The notes below the pieces were generated by a model. The model was not told the origin of the DNA, ran no database searches, and saw only the letters and a program-made list of their open reading frames with translations. Below, one piece after another: positions 1 through 6,153 of a stretch of DNA of 9,275 nucleotides. Both the position numbers and the translations under genes were made by a program. Within the stretch, counting starts at the first letter, position 1. The number at the start of each line of letters is the position of its first letter. The DNA is from Bacteroidia bacterium (GTDB taxonomy: Bacteria; Bacteroidota; Bacteroidia; Bacteroidales; VadinHA17). The stretch lies in the NCBI GenBank assembly GCA_026391515.1, contig JAPLEC010000139.1, positions 1 to 9,275 on the forward strand, read 5' to 3'.

Positions 1-1
1 T

Positions 2-712
2 CAATAATACATCATTACAAACTGCTGTGAAATCAGTGTTATTGTAAATTTTTTGTTCCCATAGTTTCTGAAGATTGCTATTATATTTTGCAACACTTGC
101 AAAAGCTTTAAATCCTTCAATTTTTCTTGTCAGGGACAGATAGATATTTCCTGAATTGTCAACTATAACCTGGCTCGCTGAAATAGAATCAGTTTCTGTA
201 ATCTTATCATTTTTAATTATTTGTCCCGTGGTATCAAACCAGATAAACAGAAGTTCGACCGCCCCGGGATCATCTGTATCAGAAATTGATGATCCTACTG
301 CCAGGAACTCTCCTCCTCCAGTATAGCACAGACTCGTAACACTGATTTTAAAGCTGGCACTGATTGTTGTATCCCAGACCTGATATCCATTATTACTTAT
401 CCGTGTAAGGAGCATTTCGTCATTGCTGCTTCCGGCAGCTATGAAACATGAATTGTCTGACCATCCTGAACTGAATAAACCATCTCTTTTGGAAGTAAAA
501 TCAAAAAGAGTCGATTTTTCTCTTGACAGCTTGATCAGATATGGTTTGCTGTTCAGTTCACCACATCCGATAAATCCGGAGTCTGATGTTGCTTTAACGA
601 ATAATGCATTTCCGGAACCAAAAGATCTTTGCCAGATGATATTTTCAGTTTCCTTTTTGCACGAAACAATCAAAGGGATAAGCAATAGAGATGCAATAAA
701 ATTTCTCATCAT
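2..712 (-). CDS. Putative outer-membrane lipoprotein with beta-propeller-like repeats, 3' end cut off by the window
   Basis: The frame is open from an ATGATG double start (712 or 709) to the left edge, giving 237 codons without a stop, so the C-terminus is missing. Residues 1-17 form a short signal peptide (MMRNFIASLLLIPLIVS) followed by a lipobox with Cys18, so lipidation by signal peptidase II is likely. The residues after the cysteine (KKETE) are charged; some Bacteroidetes surface lipoproteins carry acidic export signals here, but the match is loose. From about residue 27 the protein shows a loose repeat of roughly 50 residues, with W-x-x-x-F/I, then ATSDSGFIGCGE or SDNSCFIAAGS, then a strand such as YLIKLS or LLTRIS. 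This resembles the WD40/SBBP-like propeller proteins common in Bacteroidetes. No catalytic motif is visible and the role is unknown. It starts 5 bases after the yebC stop, so it is probably co-transcribed with yebC. No Shine-Dalgarno sequence is seen. Confidence 0.8.
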   Translation of the reverse strand, partial: MMRNFIASLLLIPLIVSCKKETENIIWQRSFGSGNALFVKATSDSGFIGCGELNSKPYLIKLSREKSTLFDFTSKRDGLFSSGWSDNSCFIAAGSSNDEMLLTRISNNGYQVWDTTISASFKISVTSLCYTGGGEFLAVGSSISDTDDPGAVELLFIWFDTTGQIIKNDKITETDSISASQVIVDNSGNIYLSLTRKIEGFKAFASVAKYNSNLQKLWEQKIYNNTDFTAVCNDVLL

Positions 713-717
713 TTTTT

Positions 718-1461
718 CTATTCAAGAGCTGCAGCCAGCTCATCTGTTATTTCCAGATTGTGATACACATTCTGGATATCATCATCATCTTCAAGAGACT
801 CAATAAATTTAAGCACTTTCTTGGCTGATTCCACATCCAGCTTTTTAGTATCATTTGGTATTCTTTTTAATCTTGATTCTTCAGGTTCAATTCCCAGCTC
901 ACTTAATTTCCTGCTTACACTACCAAAATTCTCTTTGGCACATGTAATTGTTAATGTATCTCCATCGGATTCAAAATCTTCTGCTCCGGCATCAATCAGA
1001 TCAAGTTCAATTTCATCGAGCGACAATCCTTCATTTCTAATCGTAAAAATACCTTTCCTGTCAAAAAGGAAGCCGAGCGAACCGTTTGTACCAAGGTTTC
1101 CGCCATGCTTGTTGAAAGCTGATCTTATTGATGCTACAGTTCTGTTATTGTTATCGGTCAGACATTCTGCAAAAACGGCTATACCATGAGGAGCGTAGCC
1201 TTCAAAAGTAGTTTCACTATAGCTTTCTGCTTCAGAGCCGACAGCTTTTTTGATAGCACGTTCAATATTGTCCTTTGGCATATTGGCACCCTTGGCATTC
1301 TGAATAGCAAGCCTTAATCTTGCATTTGCATCGGGATCCCCGCCTCCTTCTTTTGCAGCAATCATTATCTCTTTGATGATCTTAGTGAAGACCTTTCCTC
1401 TCCTGGCATCAGCTGCCCCTTTCTTTCTCTTGATCGTGGACCATTTATTGTGACCTGACAT
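718..1461 (-). CDS. yebC: YebC/PmpR family protein (TACO1 family)
   Basis: This 247-residue protein has the usual length and the family's diagnostic N-terminus MSGHNKWSTIKRKKGAADA, followed by the basic helical segment with KIIKEI, GGGDPDANARLRLAI and NAKGANMPKDNIERAI. The acidic central part (EGYAPHGIA, then NRTVASIRSAFNKHGG) is also typical. Family members were first described as DNA-binding regulators (PmpR); later work on the family and its mitochondrial homologue TACO1 ties it to translation through difficult stretches such as polyproline. Sequence alone cannot say which role applies here, and the older label 'transcriptional regulator' should not be taken as shown. The protein is cytoplasmic. 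The ATG at 1461 is supported by the conserved N-terminus and by a promoter-like box about 32 bases upstream. The gene is the first of a probable two-gene unit with the downstream lipoprotein, and is divergent from miaB. Confidence 0.95.
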   Translation of the reverse strand: MSGHNKWSTIKRKKGAADARRGKVFTKIIKEIMIAAKEGGGDPDANARLRLAIQNAKGANMPKDNIERAIKKAVGSEAESYSETTFEGYAPHGIAVFAECLTDNNNRTVASIRSAFNKHGGNLGTNGSLGFLFDRKGIFTIRNEGLSLDEIELDLIDAGAEDFESDGDTLTITCAKENFGSVSRKLSELGIEPEESRLKRIPNDTKKLDVESAKKVLKFIESLEDDDDIQNVYHNLEITDELAAALE

Positions 1462-1493
1462 ATGTTTTTTTTATATTTAAAATATTCTAAGTG

Positions 1494-1501
1494 CAAAATT
1501 A
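1494..1501 (-). promoter_or_regulatory. Candidate -7 promoter box for yebC
   Basis: On the minus strand the bases read TAATTTTG, an exact match to the Bacteroidetes sigma-ABfr -7 consensus TAnnTTTG. It ends 32 bases before the yebC ATG, which would give a leader of about 25 bases. No good TTTG -33 element is seen at the expected 19-21 base spacing (that position reads GAAC), so this is a half-supported promoter. Confidence 0.45.
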
Positions 1502-1541
1502 AATAATTCTTTAATACTTCGTTCTACTTATGTACTTTTAC

Positions 1542-1597
1542 TGGCTGAAAAGAAAGGCGTCAGGCTTCGGGCTACAGTCTTTAGCTGGCGCGGATGA
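1542..1597. repeat. GC-richer intergenic segment with GGCTTCGGGCT-type words
   Basis: The 149-base gap between divergent yebC and miaB is AT-rich apart from this stretch, which holds CAGGCTTCGGGCTACAG (1561-1577), two GGCT words a few bases apart, and then TAGCTGGCGCGGATGAA. The change of composition and the iterated GGCT words suggest a remnant of a dispersed intergenic repeat. Only one copy lies in this window, so repeat status is inferred. It occupies the position where the miaB leader and promoter should be, with no TAnnTTTG box inside it. Confidence 0.3.
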
Positions 1598-1610
1598 ATA
1601 AATATAGAAA

Positions 1611-2936
1611 ATGTCAAATAAAGTCTATATAGAAACCTATGGCTGTCAGATGAATGTCGCTGACAGTGAGGTTGTTATTTCAATTCTTTCAGATAAAGGC
1701 TTTCAATTGACTCAAAATATCAACGATGCCGGATTAATACTTTTAAATACATGCTCAATTCGTGAAAATGCAGAACAACGTATCTGGAGCAGGCTCAAAG
1801 CAATAAAACACCTTAAGAAGAAAAACGGTGAGATTATAATCGGTCTTATCGGCTGTATGGCCGAAAGGCTTAAAAAAAGGGTTCTGGAAACTGATCAGCT
1901 TGTCGATATTGTTGTCGGACCTGATGCCTATCGCGAGCTTCCATTGCTTGTTGCTGAAGCAGAGTCGGGGCATAAGGCTATAAACGTTTTATTGTCACGC
2001 GAAGAAACTTACGCTGATATCTCCCCTGTCAGAATGGATAAAAATGGAGTTTCTTCGTTTGTGTCAATTATGAGAGGCTGCAACAATATGTGTGCCTACT
2101 GCGTGGTTCCTTATGTCAGGGGTGCTGAGCGAAGTCGTGATCCGCAATCAATATTAAGAGAAGTTAAAGAGCTTTTTGATTCAGGTTACAGGGAAGTGAC
2201 ACTTCTTGGACAAAATGTTGATTCGTATAAATGGATTTTCAATGACAAGGTTATAACCTTCTCCGGATTGCTTGAAATGGTAACACAGGTAAATCCGCTC
2301 CTCAGAGTCAGATTTTCAACTTCTCATCCCAAAGATATTTCTGACGATCTGCTGAAAACGATTGCCGGGTACGATAATATCTGCAAGCATATCCATCTTC
2401 CAGCACAGAGCGGAAGCAGCCGGATTCTGAAATTAATGAATCGTGAATATTCAAGAGAATGGTATATGGACCGGATAAGAGCTATTCGTTCGATAATACC
2501 TGATTGCTCTCTTTCAACTGACATGATATCAGGCTTTTGTACTGAAACGGAAGAAGACCATCAGGCATCGTTGTCGTTGATGGAATGGGCTGGTTTTGAT
2601 TTTGCCTATATGTTCAAATACAGTGAACGACCGGGAACAAAGGCTGCCAGAAAGTATAAGGATGATATCCCTGATGAGATTAAAACAAAAAGACTGAACG
2701 AAATTATCTCACTGCAAAACAAACTTTCATCTGTTTCAAAAAAACATGATGTTGGAAAAGTTTTTGAAGTCCTGATTGAAGGTCCGTCAAAAAGATCTCA
2801 GGAATTTCTTTCGGGACGCACATCACAAAATAAGGTCGTCGTATTTCCCGGGGAAGGACATAAAAAAGGAGAATATATAAATGTATTTATTGAAAGATGT
2901 ACATCTGCAACTCTTATCGGGAAAATAGTTAAATGA
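1611..2936 (+). CDS. miaB: tRNA-2-methylthio-N6-dimethylallyladenosine synthase MiaB
   Basis: MiaB is a radical-SAM methylthiotransferase. It adds a methylthio group to i6A at position 37 of tRNAs that read UNN codons, after MiaA has made i6A, and so helps hold reading frame. The 441 residues fit the family. The N-terminal domain carries the three auxiliary [4Fe-4S] cysteines: Cys12 (YIETYGCQMN), Cys48 (LNTCSIRENA) and Cys82 (GLIGCMAER). The radical-SAM CxxxCxxC is at Cys157, Cys161 and Cys164 (RGCNNMCAYC), followed by VVPYVRG. LLGQNVDSY (198-206) and RFSTSHPKD (234-242) are characteristic of MiaB rather than RimO. A TRAM RNA-binding domain fills about 377-441. No residue looks damaged. The ATG at 1611 sits nine codons before the conserved YGCQMN and has no Shine-Dalgarno sequence, as is usual in this phylum. 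Its promoter was not identified. The plug-domain gene follows after 39 bases and may share its transcript. Confidence 0.97.
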   Translation: MSNKVYIETYGCQMNVADSEVVISILSDKGFQLTQNINDAGLILLNTCSIRENAEQRIWSRLKAIKHLKKKNGEIIIGLIGCMAERLKKRVLETDQLVDIVVGPDAYRELPLLVAEAESGHKAINVLLSREETYADISPVRMDKNGVSSFVSIMRGCNNMCAYCVVPYVRGAERSRDPQSILREVKELFDSGYREVTLLGQNVDSYKWIFNDKVITFSGLLEMVTQVNPLLRVRFSTSHPKDISDDLLKTIAGYDNICKHIHLPAQSGSSRILKLMNREYSREWYMDRIRAIRSIIPDCSLSTDMISGFCTETEEDHQASLSLMEWAGFDFAYMFKYSERPGTKAARKYKDDIPDEIKTKRLNEIISLQNKLSSVSKKHDVGKVFEVLIEGPSKRSQEFLSGRTSQNKVVVFPGEGHKKGEYINVFIERCTSATLIGKIVK

Positions 2937-2975
2937 CAATTTTCTTTTACACTTTCTTGTTTAAATTTAAATTGC

Positions 2976-3707
2976 ATGAGTAAAAATTGCATCAAAATGA
3001 AAACAAAAATCTTATTGTTTATTATTCTTGCATCATTTGTTATGACAATTCCCACATCTTCACAGACCAGCAAAAAGAAGGTATGGTTATCAGGCATTGT
3101 GACAGACAATGCTGGAAATCCGGTTAAAGGGGCAATGATACTTATTGATAAAAAGAATACCTATGTTGTTACCGACGATAAAGGATTTTATAAAGTCAAG
3201 ATCCGTCCGGATGCAGGGGAAATAACCATTTTTACTTTTCCCGGAGTTATTGAGAAGGTAATGATTAAAGGACAAACAGAGCTCAATATTACATTGAATA
3301 GCTCCCGGAATGCGGAGGAGAATCAAGCTGTTGCCGATAATAAGGTAGATTTCGGTTATGAAAAGATTGAAAAGGAAGATGTTTCCTCCCAGGTAAACAA
3401 ACTAAATACGGATAAAAACAAATATGCCTCATACTCAAATGTTTACGATATGTTAAAGGGAGCTATTCCGGGAGTTCAGGTAATTGGAAAAAGTATAATC
3501 ATCCAGGGAATATCTTCACCAACAATGACCAATGAACCATTGTTTGTTGTGAACGGAATAATTGTGACTTCAATTGATGATATTCATCCTGTTGAAGTCA
3601 AATCTATAGAAGTATTAAAAGGAGCAGCAGCCTCCATCTATGGATCAAGAGGGGCCAACGGAGTAATTCTGATTAATCTGAAGAAGGGTCCTGATGATTA
3701 TAAATAG
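2976..3707 (+). CDS. Secreted SusC-type N-terminal module: carboxypeptidase-regulatory-like domain plus TonB plug, no barrel
   Basis: This 243-residue protein has a signal peptide most naturally starting at Met8 (ATG at 2997, MKTKILLFIILASF, cleavage near SSQ at residue 30), so the true start may be 2997 rather than 2976. Residues about 36-108 are a carboxypeptidase-D-regulatory-like beta-sandwich (VWLSGIVTDNAGNPVKGA, then VVTDDKGFYKVKI). Residues about 128-238 are a TonB-receptor plug: MLKGAIPGVQVIG, IIIQGIS, NEPLFVVNGIIV, VKSIEVLKGAAASIYGSRGA, GVILINLKKG. These are the hallmarks of a SusC-like transporter before its barrel. The protein stops at residue 243, whereas a full SusC-like receptor is about 1000 residues, and the next gene begins 2 bases later on the other strand, so no barrel follows. 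The expected FGYG-type link at 124-135 (VDFGYEKIEKED) is degenerate. Stand-alone plug proteins are known in Bacteroidetes, but their role is not settled. It cannot itself be a channel. Confidence 0.85.
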   Translation: MSKNCIKMKTKILLFIILASFVMTIPTSSQTSKKKVWLSGIVTDNAGNPVKGAMILIDKKNTYVVTDDKGFYKVKIRPDAGEITIFTFPGVIEKVMIKGQTELNITLNSSRNAEENQAVADNKVDFGYEKIEKEDVSSQVNKLNTDKNKYASYSNVYDMLKGAIPGVQVIGKSIIIQGISSPTMTNEPLFVVNGIIVTSIDDIHPVEVKSIEVLKGAAASIYGSRGANGVILINLKKGPDDYK

Positions 3708-3709
3708 AT

Positions 3710-5470
3710 TTAATTCTTTTTCCCCTTTTTTATTTCCAGCATCAGCTCATCGAGCTGCTTATCTGATATTGCTGAAGGTGTATCAAGCATTACATCCCGT
3801 CCGGAATTATTTTTCGGGAAAGCAATAAAATCACGGATAGAATCCTGTCCACCAAGCAATGCAACCCACCGATCGAATCCGAAAGCAATTCCGCCATGTG
3901 GGGGGGCACCGTATTTAAAGGCATTAAGCAAAAATCCAAACTGGTTATTTGCTTCTTCATCAGTAAATCCCAATACCTTAAACATAAGCTTCTGGACATC
4001 AGCATCATGTATTCTGATCGAACCGCCACCTATTTCAGTTCCATTTATTACCAGATCGTAGGCGTTTGCACGCACTTTGCCAGGATCTGTTTCCATAAGC
4101 TTTATGTCCTCAGGTTTTGGTGAAGTAAACGGGTGATGCATTGCAAAGAATCTTTTTTCATCTTCATCCCATTTTAACAACGGAAAATCAACAACCCATA
4201 GGGGAACAAATTTATCTTTCTTTCTCAATCCCAGTCTGTTACCCATTTCCAGCCTCAATTCTGACAAAGCGCTCAATGTTGTTGTTTTTTCTCCTGCAAG
4301 GATTAAAACAAGGTCGCCTTGCTTTGCATTCATCGCTGCAGCCCATTTAGCAAGTTCCTCCCCGGAATAGAATTTATCGACAGATGATTTCAGTGAACTA
4401 TCTGTCCCATATTTCAGATATATGAGACCTTTAGCCCCGATCTGCGGTCGTTTGACAAAATCAGTAAGTTCATCGAGCTGTCTGCGTGTATATTCTGAAC
4501 AGCCCTCAGCACTAATTGCTCCGATAAATTCTGCATTGTCAAAGACCTGGAAACCATGTCCCTTAACAATGGCCGTCAGATCAGTAAATTTCATTCCAAA
4601 CCTAAGATCAGGTTTATCTGTTCCGTAGTTTTCAATTGCTTGCTGGTAGGGAAGTTTTAAAAATGGTTCGCTGAATTCAATCCCTCTTATCTGTTTAAAA
4701 AGATATTTTGCAAGACCTTCAAAGGTATCAAGTACATCATCTCTCTCCACGAACGACATTTCGCAATCTATCTGTGAAAATTCAGGTTGGCGGTCAGCTC
4801 TAAGATCTTCATCGCGGAAACATCTGACAAGCTGAAAGTATTTATCAAACCCAGCCACCATCAGTAATTGCTTGAGAGTTTGGGGTGATTGAGGCAATGC
4901 ATAAAAAGTTCCGGGTTGCATACGACTCGGTACAACAAAATCGCGGGCGCCCTCTGGTGTCGACTTTATAAGAAACGGAGTTTCAACCTCAATAAACCCT
5001 ATGGGATCCATATACTTACGTACCTCCTGCGCAATACGGTGACGCAATATGATATTGTTCTTCACCGGATTCCGTCGGAGATCAAGATAGCGGTATTTCA
5101 TCCTCAGCTCTTCACCGCCATCAGTTTCATCTTCTATTGTGAAAGGAGGGAGCTCGCTTTTATTAAGAACATCTAGTCCGGAAACTTCTATTTCAATTTC
5201 TCCTGTCGGTATTTTCAGATTCTTATTACTACGTTCCCTGACTTTCCCTTTTGCCCTGACAACAAATTCACGGCCGAGCTTTCTTGCCTCTCTGCAAAGC
5301 TCGGGGTTTGTTTCCATATTAAAAACAAGCTGGGTTATTCCATAGCGATCGCGGAGATCAACGAATGTCATTCCGCCAAGCTCCCTGGATTTCTGTATCC
5401 ATCCGCATAAAGTGACATCTTTCCCTGCATCTTTAATTGTGAGCTCGCCGCAAGTGTGTGTTCTGTACAT
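3710..5470 (-). CDS. aspS: Aspartyl-tRNA synthetase, bacterial type
   Basis: This class II synthetase attaches aspartate to tRNA-Asp in the cytoplasm. At 586 residues it has the full bacterial length. The N-terminal OB-fold for the anticodon spans about 1-105 (TLCGWIQKSRELGG). LRMKYRYLDLRR (122-133) leads into the catalytic core; motif 1 is near 156-165 (GFIEVETPFL). Motif 2 is FRDEDLRADRQPEFSQID (218-235), a bacterial-type GAD insertion fills roughly 285-415, AMHHPFTSPK follows at 443-452, and motif 3 is GIAFGFDRWVALL (527-539). Residue 31 is Leu, aligning with Leu30 of the discriminating E. coli enzyme; non-discriminating enzymes that also charge tRNA-Asn often have His here, so a discriminating enzyme is more likely. 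That is an inference from one position. The ATG at 5470 is supported by the conserved MYRTHTCGEL start and by a TAnnTTTG box 19 bases before it. Its stop lies 2 bases from the stop of the convergent plug-domain gene. Confidence 0.97.
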   Translation of the reverse strand: MYRTHTCGELTIKDAGKDVTLCGWIQKSRELGGMTFVDLRDRYGITQLVFNMETNPELCREARKLGREFVVRAKGKVRERSNKNLKIPTGEIEIEVSGLDVLNKSELPPFTIEDETDGGEELRMKYRYLDLRRNPVKNNIILRHRIAQEVRKYMDPIGFIEVETPFLIKSTPEGARDFVVPSRMQPGTFYALPQSPQTLKQLLMVAGFDKYFQLVRCFRDEDLRADRQPEFSQIDCEMSFVERDDVLDTFEGLAKYLFKQIRGIEFSEPFLKLPYQQAIENYGTDKPDLRFGMKFTDLTAIVKGHGFQVFDNAEFIGAISAEGCSEYTRRQLDELTDFVKRPQIGAKGLIYLKYGTDSSLKSSVDKFYSGEELAKWAAAMNAKQGDLVLILAGEKTTTLSALSELRLEMGNRLGLRKKDKFVPLWVVDFPLLKWDEDEKRFFAMHHPFTSPKPEDIKLMETDPGKVRANAYDLVINGTEIGGGSIRIHDADVQKLMFKVLGFTDEEANNQFGFLLNAFKYGAPPHGGIAFGFDRWVALLGGQDSIRDFIAFPKNNSGRDVMLDTPSAISDKQLDELMLEIKKGKKN

Positions 5471-5489
5471 CTTCTTCAGTTTAGTTCAG

Positions 5490-5497
5490 CAAAAATA
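5490..5497 (-). promoter_or_regulatory. Candidate -7 promoter box for aspS
   Basis: On the minus strand the bases read TATTTTTG, an exact fit to the Bacteroidetes -7 consensus TAnnTTTG. It ends 19 bases before the aspS ATG, giving a leader of roughly a dozen bases. A TTTC, one base off the TTTG -33 element, lies 18 bases further upstream. There is a weak purine run (GAAGAAG) directly before the ATG. Confidence 0.5.
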
Positions 5498-5544
5498 AGA
5501 AAATTTGAGAAGAGGGAAAGGGGTTGGATGAGTGAATTCTTATA

Positions 5545-5645
5545 ATCACAAAGAGCACAAAGTTCACACCAAGAGCACAAAGGAAATGCTGCAATAAAAA
5601 AATCCTTTGTGTTCTTTGTGATTTTCCTTTGTGCCCTTTGTGGTT
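5545..5645. repeat. Imperfect long palindrome of CACAAAG/CTTTGTG words
   Basis: The left arm (5545-5584) contains CACAAAG or CACAA words spaced roughly nine bases apart: ATCACAAAG, AGCACAAAG and, near its end, AAGAGCACAAAGGA. The right arm (5603-5645) holds the inverted words TCCTTTGTG, TTCTTTGTG, TCCTTTGTG and CCCTTTGTGG. Folded together, the inner stem pairs 13 of 14 bases (AAGAGCACAAAGGA with the complement of TCCTTTGTGTTCTT), the outer part pairs over about 18 bases with two mismatches, and a less regular middle joins them. The loop is AT-rich and about 18 bases. The element separates the divergent genes aspS and tadA. A transcript running in from either side could form a long hairpin. 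It looks like a mobile or dispersed extragenic palindrome rather than an intrinsic terminator, since no U-tract adjoins the outer arms. Dispersed copies cannot be checked here. Confidence 0.7.
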
Positions 5646-5693
5646 AAAAATGATGTTTTCTTCTTATTTTTAAGCCTTTATTTTGCAGGAACA

Positions 5694-6131
5694 ATGAAGG
5701 GGAAACATGAAAAGTACATGCAAGCTGCTCTTGAGGAGGCAAAAAAAGCATTTGATAAAGATGAGATTCCTGTTGGTGCAGTTGTTGTGTGTAATGAAAC
5801 AATAATTGCCAGAGCGCACAATCTCACGGAAACTTTAAACGATCCGACTGCCCATGCGGAGATGCAGGTTATAACTGCCGCAGCAAACTGGCTTGGAGGC
5901 AAGTACCTCATTGACTGTACAATATATGTAACTCTCGAGCCGTGTGGGATGTGTGCTGGAGCAATTGGCTGGAGTCAGGCAGCGGGACTGGTTTACGGAG
6001 CTTCTGATGAACAGAAAGGTTATACAAAATTAAAAGGTCAGCTGCTGCATCCGAAAACTAAGGTTGTTTCAGATATAATGGAGAAGGAGTGCCATGAGAT
6101 AATGGTCAGGTTCTTCAAGAAAAAGAGGTAG
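5694..6131 (+). CDS. tadA: tRNA-specific adenosine deaminase TadA
   Basis: TadA deaminates adenosine-34 to inosine in the anticodon of tRNA-Arg(ACG), which lets one tRNA read CGU, CGC and CGA. This 145-residue protein has the cytidine-deaminase fold signature: zinc ligand His54 and catalytic Glu56 in DPTAHAEM, and zinc ligands Cys84 and Cys87 in TLEPCGMCAGAI. DEIPVGAVVV (23-32), YVTLEP and the C-terminal EC-x(8)-FFKKKR tail match TadA better than guanine or cytosine deaminases, though those relatives share the zinc core. I chose the ATG at 5694, which follows AGGA by three bases and begins at the normal TadA N-terminus; an in-frame GTG at 5631 lies inside the palindrome and would add 21 hydrophobic residues with no counterpart in the family. 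The palindrome ends 48 bases before the ATG. The stop is 22 bases from the convergent metalloprotease gene. Confidence 0.92.
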   Translation: MKGKHEKYMQAALEEAKKAFDKDEIPVGAVVVCNETIIARAHNLTETLNDPTAHAEMQVITAAANWLGGKYLIDCTIYVTLEPCGMCAGAIGWSQAAGLVYGASDEQKGYTKLKGQLLHPKTKVVSDIMEKECHEIMVRFFKKKR

Positions 6132-6153
6132 TTCCAGCCAGCAGTCAATAATA

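Noticed and set aside
423..806. 127-codon plus-strand frame over the lipoprotein and the end of yebC
   Set aside because: It lies antisense to two well-supported genes, crosses their junction and has no recognisable domain or leader; it is a shadow frame.
821..1189. 122-codon plus-strand frame inside yebC
   Set aside because: It is antisense to conserved YebC sequence, and its serine-rich, low-complexity product is typical of a reverse-strand shadow.
2920..2975. Intrinsic terminator after miaB (GAAAAT pairing with ATTTTC before a T-rich run)
   Set aside because: The stem is only six A/T-rich pairs around a 12-base loop and would be unstable. The next gene follows closely and may share the transcript.
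5375..5385. Non-discriminating AspRS that would also charge tRNA-Asn
   Set aside because: Residue 31 is Leu as in discriminating enzymes, not His. One position is not proof, but nothing supports the alternative.
5545..5645. CRISPR-like array from the regularly spaced CACAAAG words
   Set aside because: The words are only 7-9 bases with no spacers of usual size, and the two halves are inverted rather than direct repeats.
5631..5693. Upstream GTG start for tadA giving a 166-residue protein with a hydrophobic N-terminus
   Set aside because: The extra 21 codons start inside the CTTTGTG palindrome, and TadA enzymes are cytoplasmic without such a leader. The ATG at 5694 gives the family length.
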